From contig DASXEH010000028.1 in assembly GCA_036490215.1 (NCBI GenBank), positions 1-56,895 of the forward strand: 56,895 bases of DNA, in the 5' to 3' direction. Source of the stretch: JASHSH01 sp036490215 (GTDB lineage: Bacteria > Pseudomonadota > Alphaproteobacteria > Rhodospirillales > Magnetospirillaceae). Shown here piece by piece: positions 1 through 8,752 of the stretch. The notes beneath the pieces are model-generated. The model was not told the DNA's origin. It saw only the letters and a program-made list of their open reading frames with translations, and searched no databases. Made by a program: the position numbers and the translations under genes. The stretch's first letter is position 1; every line of letters begins with the position of its first letter.

Positions 1-304
1 ATTCGAGATTGCCGCCGCCGATCGTGCCAGCCTGCGCATCTTCGCGCACGACCATCTTCGCACCGTTTTCGCGCGGCGTTGACCCTAAGGTCTCGATAAC
101 CGTGACCAGCACATGAGGGATACCCGCCCGTTCCCAGACAAGCAGAGCTTCGCGCCAGTCATGGGGAACGACGGGAGCGCCGCCGGTGCTGAAACGAACG
201 ACGCGCGCATCCGCTTCAGGCGGCAGAGCACGCTGCCGCGTCTTGCGGTTGGACGATAAGGCGACCGTGTCTTGATCCGGTGATGCCATGTCAGCCGATC
301 CCAT
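1..304 (-). CDS. xdhC: XdhC/CoxI-family protein, molybdenum hydroxylase maturation factor (partial, 3' end outside window)
   Basis: The reverse strand reads as the N-terminus of an XdhC-type protein, the factor that binds and inserts sulfurated molybdenum cofactor into xanthine dehydrogenase-like enzymes. The diagnostic stretch VTVIETLGSTPRENGAKMVV, followed by GTIGGGNLE, is the conserved XdhC/CoxI N-terminal domain. Two in-frame ATG codons are possible, at 304 and 289; neither has a clear ribosome site. About 45 residues precede the conserved domain, longer than is usual for the family. The rest of the gene and any hydroxylase subunits lie left of the window. It is divergent from the LysR gene at 394, so that regulator may control it. 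Confidence 0.85.
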   Translation of the reverse strand, partial: MGSADMASPDQDTVALSSNRKTRQRALPPEADARVVRFSTGGAPVVPHDWREALLVWERAGIPHVLVTVIETLGSTPRENGAKMVVREDAQAGTIGGGNLE

Positions 305-393
305 CAAATCGACTATGAAAAGATAGGCTGGAATTGTGTACTATTCTATATCAATATTTTGCATAGATCGTTCTAAAAAATAGGACAGGCGCT
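305..393. promoter_or_regulatory. AT-rich divergent promoter region between xdhC and lysR
   Basis: This 89-bp stretch is much more AT-rich than its surroundings, around TATTCTATATCAATATTTTG and the run TTCTAAAAAATAGG. Divergent promoters with a LysR site would be expected here, but I could not identify a clean dyad or a convincing -35/-10 pair. Confidence 0.4.
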
Positions 394-1317
394 ATGGTCG
401 CGTTTTCGCGATTCGCCCGATATTTCGATGAATTGGCCGATAAGGGATCGATCCGGCGGGCCGCGGAGCGGCTGAATATCGTGCCGTCGGCGCTGGATCG
501 GCAGTTGATCCTGGCCGAGCAGGAACTGGGGTTGCCGCTGTTCGAGCGCCTGCCCCAGGGGCTGCGGCTAACGGCGGCCGGCGAGCTCTTAGTTCATGGC
601 CTACGCAATTGGCTGCGCGACTATCGCCGGCTGCTCTCGCAGATCGACGATCTGCGCGGGCTGCGGCGCGGCAGCGTCAATCTCGCCGTTGTCGAAGGTG
701 TCATCCAGGATCTGGTTCCCGATCTTCTGGCCGCGTTCTATCGCAAGTATCCGGGGATCACCTGCCATGTGCGCGTCGTTGCCGGTGAGGCGGTCGAGCA
801 GTTGGTGTTGAATGGCGAAGCCGATGTCGGCTTGTCCTTCAATCCCCAGGAAAGCCGAGGGCTGCATGTCGCGCATTCCGTGACCTACCGTATGGGCGCG
901 CTGCTGCCGCCGGGTCATGCGCTTCTCAAACTAGCCAAATTGCGGTTGAGCGATTTGGCTCAAACACCGGTCATCATCGCCGACGAATCGACCTCGGTGC
1001 GCCGAGTGCTCGATCAGGCCTTGCGTAAGACCGGCGTTACGTTGCAACCCGTCGTCGTCGTCAGCCAGGTATCATTGATCCGGTCGCTCGTCCTGCGTGG
1101 CGTCGGCGTCGGACTGCTGACCGAGATCGGCGCGCTGCCTGAAATTGCCGATGGTAGCATCGTCTTTCGTGGTTTGGCCGAAGCGTCCATCAGTCCATCG
1201 GTGATGTGCGCATTGACCGCCACAGGTCGGCACCTGCCGGTGCCGGCGGCACTTCTGACCGAAGAACTCGTCACGATGATGGAACTGTCGAAAGGCAAGG
1301 CCGCGAAGAGCGCCTGA
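394..1317 (+). CDS. LysR-family transcriptional regulator
   Basis: A 307-residue protein of normal LysR length. The N-terminal winged helix-turn-helix (residues about 5-65) reads GSIRRAAERLNIVPSALDRQ then LEQELGLPLFER-like residues and LRLTAAGELL. A periplasmic-binding-protein-like effector domain follows (about 92-295, starting VNLAVVEGV). The start ATG has AGGACAGG upstream. It is divergent from xdhC and abuts the convergent XRE-cupin gene without spacer. By LysR convention its target is the divergent xdhC operon; this is inference. It is not closely similar to the second LysR at 43832. Confidence 0.93.
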   Translation: MVAFSRFARYFDELADKGSIRRAAERLNIVPSALDRQLILAEQELGLPLFERLPQGLRLTAAGELLVHGLRNWLRDYRRLLSQIDDLRGLRRGSVNLAVVEGVIQDLVPDLLAAFYRKYPGITCHVRVVAGEAVEQLVLNGEADVGLSFNPQESRGLHVAHSVTYRMGALLPPGHALLKLAKLRLSDLAQTPVIIADESTSVRRVLDQALRKTGVTLQPVVVVSQVSLIRSLVLRGVGVGLLTEIGALPEIADGSIVFRGLAEASISPSVMCALTATGRHLPVPAALLTEELVTMMELSKGKAAKSA

Positions 1318-1956
1318 TTACTTTGCCTTTGCGCGCGCCGGGGTCTTAGGTTTCTGCCTTCCTTCGCGCTTGGACGGGACCTCATGCGGCTCGGGCGTGA
1401 TGACCAGGAGCGCCTTGGCATCCTTCCCATCTATCGCGACGCCCAAATGCTCATAGGACGCTTCGAACTGAATGCAGTCGCCGGGCTCGAGGATGAAAAC
1501 CGTTCCGGCGAAATCGAAACGCATTTTCCCTTCCAGCAGGAAAATGATCTCTTCGCCAGGGTGGCGGAGTTTCGGCAGGCTTGCGTGATCGACGCAGGGC
1601 AGGGTGAGGAAAAAAATCTCGGAACGCGGGTTCGCCTTGTTCAGCGAGGCGACCTCGTAGGTGTAGCCATACTCCGTGCCATTTCGGTTCATCCGGGTGC
1701 GTTCATTGGCGCGCACCAACGAGAAAGGCCCCTTCTTGCCGGGCTGCAGAAAAACATCGGACAGCTCGACACCATAGGCTTGGGCCAAACGGCCGACGAC
1801 GGCGATCGACGGGATGGACGCGCCGAGTTCGACCTTGGAGAGATAGCCTTTGGTGACGTCCGCTCGGCCCGCCGCAGCCTCCAAAGTGAGGTTCGCCGCC
1901 TTGCGCAATCGTCGCAGTGTCGTGCTGAGATGCTGGCTGCCTTTTCTTGGACTCAT
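1318..1956 (-). CDS. XRE-family regulator with C-terminal cupin domain
   Basis: A 212-residue transcription factor of the HTH-cupin class. An XRE helix-turn-helix spans about residues 14-70 (LRRLRKAANLTLEAAAGRAD, then TKGYLSKVELG and PSIAVVGRLAQAYGV). A ligand-sensing cupin domain spans about 115-195 (HPGEEIIFLLEGKMRF, LEPGDCIQFEA, and YEHLGV). I chose ATG 1956, which lies next to GAGGGC; starts at 1974 and 2040 are in frame and cannot be excluded. It is divergent from the SDR operon at 2190. The intervening direct repeat recurs in front of the Liv operon at 11045, making this protein the natural candidate regulator of both. The C-terminus is lysine-rich. Confidence 0.9.
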   Translation of the reverse strand: MSPRKGSQHLSTTLRRLRKAANLTLEAAAGRADVTKGYLSKVELGASIPSIAVVGRLAQAYGVELSDVFLQPGKKGPFSLVRANERTRMNRNGTEYGYTYEVASLNKANPRSEIFFLTLPCVDHASLPKLRHPGEEIIFLLEGKMRFDFAGTVFILEPGDCIQFEASYEHLGVAIDGKDAKALLVITPEPHEVPSKREGRQKPKTPARAKAK

Positions 1957-2055
1957 GCCCTCAATCGTCCCCATCCCTGTCACAGAATTTTCCGGCCGTC
2001 TTGCAAGCCTTTGCGGCACAAGCCAACCTCTTGCATTCATATCCTATATTTGGGG

Positions 2056-2094
2056 TTGACACAAAGATAGCCTGACAGGAAACATGAAGGAAAC
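2056..2094 (+). promoter_or_regulatory. Promoter with direct-repeat operator (site A), candidate XRE-cupin binding site
   Basis: TTGACA at 2056-2061 is followed after 16 bp by GGAAAC (2078-2083) and, 5 bp later, by a second GGAAAC (2089-2094). The repeat period is 11 bp, about one helical turn. The repeats cover the expected -10 region, which suggests repression. The same geometry and much of the flanking sequence recur on the opposite strand at 11139-11177. Together these define a shared operator for the two convergent operons. Confidence 0.7.
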
Positions 2095-2189
2095 AAAAAC
2101 AAAAAGACGCCTAGTTTCGCCGCTATGCGGTTCGGTATGCTGGCTCCCTTCGCAGGGATAGAATTCCAATCATAAAAACGAGGGTGCTG

Positions 2190-3080
2190 ATGGATATCCG
2201 GTTCGACGAACGGGTGGCGATCGTGACAGGAGCAGGACGCGGACTCGGACGGAGTCATGCGCTGGGTTTGGCTGCGCGTGGCGCGAAGGTCGCAGTCATC
2301 GATTTTGACCCATCTGCCAATGGCGCGCCGACGGCTGCATCTGATGTGGTTGCCGAAATTCGCGCGAAGGGTGGCGACGCACTGGCGATCGGTACGAATG
2401 TTGCCGATGCGGCCTCGGTCCAGACCATGCTCGGGCAGGTTCTCGATCGGTGGAAGCGCGTGGATATCCTGGTCAACAATGCCGGCATTCTGCGCGACAA
2501 AACCTTCGCCAAAATGGATCTCGCCGATTTCAAGCTCGTGCTCGACGTGCATGTGATGGGCACGGTCAATTGCACCAAAGCGATTTGGGACACGATGCGC
2601 GAGCAGAAATATGGACGCATCGTTCTGACGTCATCGTCTTCGGGCCTGTACGGCAATTTCGGCCAGTCCAATTACGGGACGGCGAAGGCGGCGATGCTAG
2701 GCCTGATGAACGTGCTTCACCTCGAAGGCGAAAAGCACAACATCCGCACGAATATTCTGTTGCCCACCGCCGCGACGAAGATGACCGAAGGGTTGATTCC
2801 CGAGGACGCGGCCAAACTGATGACGCCCGAGTCGATCACGCCTGGCGTGCTGTTCCTGGTTTCCGAGAATGCTCCCTCCCGCGTGATTTTGTGCGCCGGT
2901 GCGGGCTCCTTCGCGCGGACATTGGTGACGGAGACCGCAGGTGTCTATTTTCCGGAAGCGGAACGCACACCCGAGAATATTGCGGCATCCTTCGATCGAA
3001 TTTCCGATCCGAGCGGCGAGGTGACGCTCACCTCCGCTTTCCAGCAGACTGACAAGCTTGTGGCGTTGGCACGCCAGTAA
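2190..3080 (+). CDS. SDR-family dehydrogenase of the peroxisomal multifunctional enzyme (HSD17B4-like) type
   Basis: A 296-residue short-chain dehydrogenase. It has the cofactor motif TGAGRGLG (13-20), NNAG (96-99), and catalytic Ser near 149 with Tyr162-x3-Lys166 (NYGTAKAA). The C-terminal part (VSENAPSRVILCAGAGSFAR, then TPENIAASFDRISD) is typical of (R)-3-hydroxyacyl-CoA dehydrogenase domains of the MFE-2 kind, so an acyl-CoA beta-oxidation-like step is likely. ATG 2190 is preferred over GTG 2184 because GAGGG sits 5 bp before it. It is the first gene of the operon with the thiolase and esterase, behind the direct-repeat operator. Confidence 0.9.
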   Translation: MDIRFDERVAIVTGAGRGLGRSHALGLAARGAKVAVIDFDPSANGAPTAASDVVAEIRAKGGDALAIGTNVADAASVQTMLGQVLDRWKRVDILVNNAGILRDKTFAKMDLADFKLVLDVHVMGTVNCTKAIWDTMREQKYGRIVLTSSSSGLYGNFGQSNYGTAKAAMLGLMNVLHLEGEKHNIRTNILLPTAATKMTEGLIPEDAAKLMTPESITPGVLFLVSENAPSRVILCAGAGSFARTLVTETAGVYFPEAERTPENIAASFDRISDPSGEVTLTSAFQQTDKLVALARQ

Positions 3081-3128
3081 CGGCGTGCCATCCTCGCAGC
3101 GCAGCCCTCATCCAACGCAGGCATACTC

Positions 3129-4319
3129 ATGAATTCTGATCGTGACGTTGTCATCACCGGCGCCGTTCGGACGGCGATTGGCTCATTCGGCGGTTCTCTG
3201 GCCAGCCTGCCGCCCACGGAATTAGGGACGCGCGTGATCCGGGAAGCGGTCGCGCGCGGTGGCATCGAACCCGGCGAGGTCGGTCAGGTTGTCTTTGGAC
3301 AGGTGATCCAGACCGAACCGAAAGATTTGTATCTCGCGCGTGTCGCCGCGATGGGGGCGGGTATTCCCAAGGAGGTGCCCGCCATGACGCTCAACCGTCT
3401 CTGCGGCAGCGGTCTCCAGGCGATCGTCAGCGCCGCCCAGATGATCATGCTGGGCGACACCGATGTCACCGTGGCCGGCGGCGCGGAAAGCATGAGTCGC
3501 GCGCCCTATACGCTGCCGGATGCCCGCTTCGGCAAGAAAATGGGCGACTCGGGTGTGGTCGACATGTTGACCTCGGCCCTGACCGACCCCTTCGGCAATG
3601 GGCATATGGGCGTGACCGCGGAGAACGTGGCCAGCGATTCGCAGATCACGCGCGAACAGCAGGACGCCTTTGCGCTTGAGAGCCATCGCCGCGCCGTTCG
3701 TGCCCTCGACGAAGGCCGGTTCCGCGATCAGATACTGCCGGTCGAGGTCGCCGTCGGGAAAGAGAAGCGCGACTTCGTTCGCGACGAGCATGCGCGCGCG
3801 GATGCGTCGGCCGCCAATTTGGCAAAGCTCCGGGCTGTCTTCAAGGAAGGCGGCACCGTGACGGCCGGCAATGCATCCGGCATCAACGATGGTGCTGCCG
3901 CCGTGACCTTGATGACGCGGGCAGAAGCGGTGCGCCGTAAGCTCAACCCGCTCGGGCGGTTGGTGGCCTATGGTCACGCCGGCGTCGATCCCAGCCGCAT
4001 GGGGATGGGGCCGGTTCCGGCGGTCAAGGCAGCGCTCGCGAAAGCGGGTCTGTCCGTGTCTCAGATGGACGTGATCGAGTCCAATGAGGCGTTTGCCGCG
4101 CAGGCCTGCGCTGTCGCAAAGGAGCTTGGCTTCTCCGATGAGAAGACTAATCCGAATGGCGGTGCGATCGCACTCGGTCATCCGGTCGGCGCGACCGGCG
4201 CGATCATCATGGTCAAGCTGCTTTACGAATTGCAGCGCATCGGTGGACGCTATGGCTTGGCCACGATGTGTATCGGTGGCGGCCAGGGTATCGCTGCGAT
4301 CGTGGAACGCGAGTCATGA
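3129..4319 (+). CDS. Thiolase (acetyl-CoA C-acyltransferase)
   Basis: A 396-residue thiolase of the biosynthetic/acetoacetyl-CoA type. The acylated nucleophile is Cys92 in NRLCGSG. The catalytic His351 is in GHPVGATG and Cys381 in CIGGGQG; NEAFA is also present, so the active site is complete. It cleaves or forms 3-ketoacyl-CoA with CoA, for example acetoacetyl-CoA to two acetyl-CoA. It follows the SDR by 48 bp with only a weak ribosome site. In context it could finish degradation of acetoacetyl-CoA produced by the BKACE pathway further right; this is inference. Confidence 0.93.
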   Translation: MNSDRDVVITGAVRTAIGSFGGSLASLPPTELGTRVIREAVARGGIEPGEVGQVVFGQVIQTEPKDLYLARVAAMGAGIPKEVPAMTLNRLCGSGLQAIVSAAQMIMLGDTDVTVAGGAESMSRAPYTLPDARFGKKMGDSGVVDMLTSALTDPFGNGHMGVTAENVASDSQITREQQDAFALESHRRAVRALDEGRFRDQILPVEVAVGKEKRDFVRDEHARADASAANLAKLRAVFKEGGTVTAGNASGINDGAAAVTLMTRAEAVRRKLNPLGRLVAYGHAGVDPSRMGMGPVPAVKAALAKAGLSVSQMDVIESNEAFAAQACAVAKELGFSDEKTNPNGGAIALGHPVGATGAIIMVKLLYELQRIGGRYGLATMCIGGGQGIAAIVERES

Positions 4320-4329
4320 AAGTAAGATC

Positions 4330-5988
4330 ATGACAAAATCGCCGCTGGTTCGCGACACGGTCTACGGTCTAGTCGAAGGCAGTGAGACGGCTGGCACTTA
4401 TAGCTGGAAGGGCATTCCCTTCGCCAAGCCGCCGGTCGGCCCATTGCGCTGGAAAGCGCCCGTCGAGCCTGACGCTTGGGCGGGAACGCGTCCAGCCAAG
4501 ACATTCGGTCCGTCGAGTTCGCAGTATGGGCGGCTCTACGGCCCGGGCGCCAACAACCGCTACGACGAGACGATCGGTGAAACCCTCAACCAGGCCGTTG
4601 GCAGCGAAGATTGCCTGACGCTCAACATCTGGCGGCCGGCGCATAACGAACGCGATCTGCCGGTGATCTATTTTATTTACGGCGGCAGCAACGTTTCAGG
4701 CTATACGGCGGACCCGTTGTACGATGGCGCGAATCTCGCGAAGGCGGCGAACGCTGTTGTCGTGACGGCGAATTATCGCCTCGGCATCCTGGGCTGGCTC
4801 AATATGCCGGCCTTGAAGACGGGTGACGACCCGTTGAGCGATTCGGGCAATTTCGGCACGCTCGACCAGATCCAAGTGCTCAAATTCATTCAGCGCAACA
4901 TCGCGAATTTTGGCGGCAACCCGGGCAATATCACCGTGATGGGGGAATCGGCAGGCGCGACGAATACTTTTTCGCTGCTGACTTCGCCTGTGGTGGTGGA
5001 GACACGCCCGGCTCTGTTCCATCGCGCGGTGCCGTTGAGCGGCGGTCTCGGGACGGCCGCTGATTTGCCACCCGACAGCATTCCGATCATTTTACCCGAC
5101 GCTTACAGCCAGGCGCAGAGTGCGAAGCTTCTGACGAGTCTGTTGATCGCTGACGGCAAAGCCGCGGATGACGAAGCCGCCACCGCTTACGCGGCTACGC
5201 TCAGCAACGCGCAGACCGCTGACTATATGCGCTCGAAGTCGCCGGCCGAACTGTTCAAGCAATTGCTGACCAAGCTCGTGCCTGCCGGCCTTGGCGGCAC
5301 GTCGCACATTGCCGATGGAACCGTTGTTGCTAATACGCCGATCGCGGCCATCAAAGCTGGGAAGTATATGAAGGTGCCGGTGCTGGCGGGCAACACCAAA
5401 GACGAGGGACGGCTATTCTTCCATTTCCTTGCCGTTTGGCCCAAGCCAGGTGGCAAATCGGCGATGCGCATCAGCGACGCCGATCGTTTCAAGCTGATGA
5501 TACATTACGATCCAGACGCCGCGCCGACAGTGACGCTCAGCGATCTGATCGAGCCTTCTTATCTCCCCATCGATGCGCCGGAGACCGGTTATCACGCGCG
5601 TCTCGCGCAATTTGGCGAGCGGCTCTTCGAGAACAACAGCGATGCGATACTCAACGCGCTGAAGGCGATGCAGCCGGAGGTTTGGCACTATCGATTCGAC
5701 TGGGATAAAGAGCCTGCGCCGTGGAACGATGTGTACGGCGCGGTACATCTGCTCGATCTGTTTTTCGTCTTCGGCAATTTCGGGCCGTCGTTGCTGTCGA
5801 ACGTCATTGGCGGCAAGGCGAACGAGTCAGGGCGTCTGGCGCTTTCGGCTGTGATGATGAAATCCGTTGGCGCCTTCGCGCGGACGGGCGATCCGAACAC
5901 GCCGGAATTGGGGATGAATTGGCCAGCTTGGCCGAAGCAGTTGCACTTCGACGCGAGCCTGACCGACAAGCAGATCAGCGTTAGCTAG
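4330..5988 (+). CDS. Type-B carboxylesterase (COesterase family)
   Basis: A 552-residue alpha/beta hydrolase of the carboxylesterase/PnbA family. Conserved marks are GIPFAKPPVGPLRW, EDCLTLNIWRP, the nucleophile elbow GESAG with Ser207, and the histidine region GAVHLLDLFFVFGN. The oxyanion-hole motif, normally HGGGF, reads YGGSNVSG here, so the leading His is replaced but the glycine pair is kept. There is no signal peptide, so it is cytoplasmic. It starts 10 bp after the thiolase stop at ATG 4330. Its role is probably ester hydrolysis of an imported compound; the substrate is unknown. Confidence 0.9.
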   Translation: MTKSPLVRDTVYGLVEGSETAGTYSWKGIPFAKPPVGPLRWKAPVEPDAWAGTRPAKTFGPSSSQYGRLYGPGANNRYDETIGETLNQAVGSEDCLTLNIWRPAHNERDLPVIYFIYGGSNVSGYTADPLYDGANLAKAANAVVVTANYRLGILGWLNMPALKTGDDPLSDSGNFGTLDQIQVLKFIQRNIANFGGNPGNITVMGESAGATNTFSLLTSPVVVETRPALFHRAVPLSGGLGTAADLPPDSIPIILPDAYSQAQSAKLLTSLLIADGKAADDEAATAYAATLSNAQTADYMRSKSPAELFKQLLTKLVPAGLGGTSHIADGTVVANTPIAAIKAGKYMKVPVLAGNTKDEGRLFFHFLAVWPKPGGKSAMRISDADRFKLMIHYDPDAAPTVTLSDLIEPSYLPIDAPETGYHARLAQFGERLFENNSDAILNALKAMQPEVWHYRFDWDKEPAPWNDVYGAVHLLDLFFVFGNFGPSLLSNVIGGKANESGRLALSAVMMKSVGAFARTGDPNTPELGMNWPAWPKQLHFDASLTDKQISVS

Positions 5989-5994
5989 GCGAAC

Positions 5995-6693
5995 TCAGAC
6001 TTCCAGCCATTCGCGGCGCACATCCGCGTTCGCCATCAATTCAACGGGCGTGCCCTCGAAGACGATGCGTCCGTGCCCCATTACGTAGACGCGATGGGAA
6101 ATGCGCATGGCGATGACCAGGCGCTGCTCGACCAGAAGGATCGAGATGCCGCGCTTGGCGATCTCTTTCAGAAGCTCGCCGATGCGTTCGACCATCTGCG
6201 GCGCCAGACCCTCAGTCGGCTCGTCGATCATGATCAGATCGGGATCGCCCATCAGGGTGCGACAGATGGTCAACATCTGCTGCTCGCCGCCCGAGAGCGC
6301 GCCACCGGGCGCGTCGGCCCGCTCGCGCAGTTGCGGGAACAGGCGCCACGTCTCGTCGGCGCTCCAGCGTTTCGACTTCTGGCCGGGCTTCTCGCCGAGC
6401 AACAGGTTCTGCGCGACCGTCAGTGTCGGGAAGATCGCCCGTTCCTCGGGAACATAGCCGATGCCGCGGCGCGCGATCTCATATGGCTTGAGACCGGCGA
6501 TCGGGCGGTCCTTGAAGACGACTTCACCACGTGGCATCGGGTCGCCCATGATCGCCTTTAGCGTTGTCGAGCGGCCGACACCATTACGACCGAGAATGCT
6601 GACGATCTCGTTGCTACCGACACTTATGTTCACGCCCTGCAGGATGTGACTTTTGCCGTAATAGGCGTGGAGGTCGCGGACGGTCAGCATCAC
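5995..6693 (-). CDS. livF: Branched-chain amino acid-type ABC transporter ATP-binding protein LivF (system 1)
   Basis: A 232-residue LivF-type ATPase. The signature LSGGEQQM, Walker B LIMIDEPTEGL and switch-region VEQ are normal. Walker A reads GRNGVGRST: the invariant lysine is arginine, which is visible directly in the DNA (CGC). Such arginine variants occur in some LivF subfamilies, so it need not be dead. The start is GTG 6693 (overlapping the livG stop as GTGA) or ATG 6690. It is the last gene of the SBP-livHMGF operon and ends 6 bp from the convergent esterase gene. Confidence 0.93.
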   Translation of the reverse strand: MMLTVRDLHAYYGKSHILQGVNISVGSNEIVSILGRNGVGRSTTLKAIMGDPMPRGEVVFKDRPIAGLKPYEIARRGIGYVPEERAIFPTLTVAQNLLLGEKPGQKSKRWSADETWRLFPQLRERADAPGGALSGGEQQMLTICRTLMGDPDLIMIDEPTEGLAPQMVERIGELLKEIAKRGISILLVEQRLVIAMRISHRVYVMGHGRIVFEGTPVELMANADVRREWLEV

Positions 6694-7448
6694 GCCACCT
6701 CGGTGCCGAGATAGGCCTGCTGCACGGCCGCATTGGCTTTGATCCGCTCCGGCGTATCCGAGGCGATGATTTCGCCATACACCAACACCGAGATGCGATC
6801 AGCCAGGCCGAACACGACGCCCATATCGTGCTCGATCATCAGCAGCGTCCGCTTCTCGCTGACTTTGCGGATCAGCGCCACAGCCCGCTCGGTCTCGGCA
6901 TGGCTCATGCCGGCCGTTGGCTCGTCGAGCAGAAGAATGTCGGCATTGCCGGCGATGGCCAGCCCGATCTCAAGCGACCGCTGTTCGGCATAGGTAAGTA
7001 CGCCGGCCGGCACGCGCCAGCGGTCGAGGAGGTTGATTTCGGTCAGGATCTCTTCGGTCTTTTGGCGTGCGTCGGCGAGCTTCTCGACACTGCGCCAGAA
7101 CGAATATTTGTAACCCATGGCCCAGAGCGTGGCGCAGCGCACATTCTCCCACACGCTCAAACGCGGGAAGATGTTGGTGACCTGGAAGCTGCGCGAGAGG
7201 CCGCGGCGGTTGATCAGTTGCGGCGCCATGCCGCCGATCTCTTCGCCGCGCAGACGAATCGAACCATCGCTCGGCCGGTAATGGCCACTGATCACATGGA
7301 ACAGCGTCGATTTGCCGGCACCGTTGGGGCCGATCATGGCATGGCGTTCGCCCGAGGGAATGGCAAGGTCGACGCCGCGAATGATCTCAACCACGCCGAA
7401 GCGCTTGCGCAGTCCCGTGAGTTGTAGGGCGGGCGCCACGGATGTCAC
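6690..7448 (-). CDS. livG: LivG-type ABC transporter ATP-binding protein (system 1)
   Basis: A 252-residue LivG ATPase with Walker A GPNGAGKST, a Q-loop (SFQVTNIF), the short signature LTYAEQRSLEIGLAIA and Walker B ILLLDEPTAGMS. The C-terminal IKANAAVQQAYLG is typical of LivG. It begins with GTG 7448, which overlaps the livM stop as GTGA. It powers uptake with LivF for the binding protein encoded at 11045-9798. Confidence 0.95.
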   Translation of the reverse strand: MTSVAPALQLTGLRKRFGVVEIIRGVDLAIPSGERHAMIGPNGAGKSTLFHVISGHYRPSDGSIRLRGEEIGGMAPQLINRRGLSRSFQVTNIFPRLSVWENVRCATLWAMGYKYSFWRSVEKLADARQKTEEILTEINLLDRWRVPAGVLTYAEQRSLEIGLAIAGNADILLLDEPTAGMSHAETERAVALIRKVSEKRTLLMIEHDMGVVFGLADRISVLVYGEIIASDTPERIKANAAVQQAYLGTEVA

Positions 7449-8752
7449 GACGCGGCCCTCCGCGCACGTGCGGCCAGCACGGCTTCGCCGTAAGAATGAC
7501 CAACCATCCGCGCAGCGCGGAGGAACAGCCAGGTACCGGTGATCAACAGGACGATGGCTATGATCCAGGGGATCACCGTGTCGGCATCGAACGGCACATG
7601 GAAGAAGGTCATTGCCGGGCCGTCGGGCGCATGAACAGTGAGCTGATAGGTCATCTCGACCACCATGCTCAGCCCGACGACCGCGACCAGGCCGGGAAGC
7701 AGAGCCAACACGTAGAAGGGGATGACCTTATGGAGTTGGCGCCCCTGCCAAAGAGGCAGCTGCCGCGCCAGAAGTCCGGCGATGCCGCTGGGGGCGAACA
7801 TCACCATGCCGATGAACAGCAGCCCGAAATAGAGTTGCCAGGCTTCGGTGATGTCACTCAACATGACCTGGAGATAGGTCACCAGGATCGCGCCGATGAT
7901 CGGCCCTGCAAAACCGCCGATACCGCCGATAAAGGCCATCAGGATCACGCTGCCCGATTGCGTGGCACCCATCTGGGCTGAGTTCATGATCTCGAAATTG
8001 ATGGCCGCGAGCCCGCCGGCGACGCCCGCGAAAAGCCCCGCCAGGCTGAAAGCGATGAAACGGACCGAGTAGGTATCGTAGCCGATGAAGCGCGCCCGCT
8101 CGGGGTTGTCGCGCACCGCGTTGCAGATGCGACCGAAGGGTGTGCGCGTCAACGCATACATCGCTACGGCTGATACGAAGCACCAAGCGGCGATGAGGTA
8201 GTAGACCTGAATCTGCGGCCCGAAGCTGATGCCGAAAACATGGGTCAGATTCGTGCGGTTGGTGGAGACGCCTTCTTCGCCACCGAAGAAGTGACGCAAG
8301 ATCAGCGCGCTCGACGATACGAGTTCGCCGATGCCCAACGAGATCATGGCGAAGGCCGTGCCGGCGCGGCGCGTCGATATGGCGCCCAAGACGATGCCGG
8401 ACACTAGACCGGTTACGCCGCCGACCAATGGGAACACCACCAGCGGTAAAGAGCCGCCACCGTCTTCCGCCGCGTTCATCATGTGTGCGGTGAGAAAACC
8501 GCCGAGGCCGAAGAAGACGGCGTGTCCGAAGGACAGCAGCCCGGTCTGGCCCAGGAGCATGTTGTAGGACAGGGCGAAGATGATCATCATCCCCATCAGG
8601 CTCATAGTGGTCAGCGCCAAACCTGAGCTGAAGATATGCGGCAGCACCAACAGGGCGATGATGGCTGCGATCCAGATGCCGTAAGCGGCAACGAATCCCT
8701 TGCTGCGGCCCGATGGCAGATCGATAGCCGGGCGGTTGGCCGCGTCGCTCAT
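7445..8752 (-). CDS. livM: LivM-type ABC transporter permease with C-terminal extension (system 1)
   Basis: A 435-residue permease. The conserved LivM body ends near residue 325 (FAPSGIAGLLARQLPL). About 110 further residues with two extra hydrophobic segments follow (VIPFYVLALLPGLVAVVGLS and IPWIIAIVLLITGTWLF). Ordinary LivM proteins have about 320-360 residues, so this is a long variant. Family landmarks are MLLGQTGLLSFGHAVFFGLG and GGIGGFAGPIIGA. ATG 8752 overlaps the livH stop as ATGA. Confidence 0.93.
   Translation of the reverse strand: MSDAANRPAIDLPSGRSKGFVAAYGIWIAAIIALLVLPHIFSSGLALTTMSLMGMMIIFALSYNMLLGQTGLLSFGHAVFFGLGGFLTAHMMNAAEDGGGSLPLVVFPLVGGVTGLVSGIVLGAISTRRAGTAFAMISLGIGELVSSSALILRHFFGGEEGVSTNRTNLTHVFGISFGPQIQVYYLIAAWCFVSAVAMYALTRTPFGRICNAVRDNPERARFIGYDTYSVRFIAFSLAGLFAGVAGGLAAINFEIMNSAQMGATQSGSVILMAFIGGIGGFAGPIIGAILVTYLQVMLSDITEAWQLYFGLLFIGMVMFAPSGIAGLLARQLPLWQGRQLHKVIPFYVLALLPGLVAVVGLSMVVEMTYQLTVHAPDGPAMTFFHVPFDADTVIPWIIAIVLLITGTWLFLRAARMVGHSYGEAVLAARARRAAS

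Noticed and set aside
1014..1430. Antisense open frame spanning the LysR end and the XRE-cupin end
   Set aside because: It has no ribosome site or family motif and overlaps two well-supported genes.
5989..5994. Terminator between the convergent esterase and livF genes
   Set aside because: Only 6 bp separate the stops and no hairpin with a T-run is visible; read-through is more likely.
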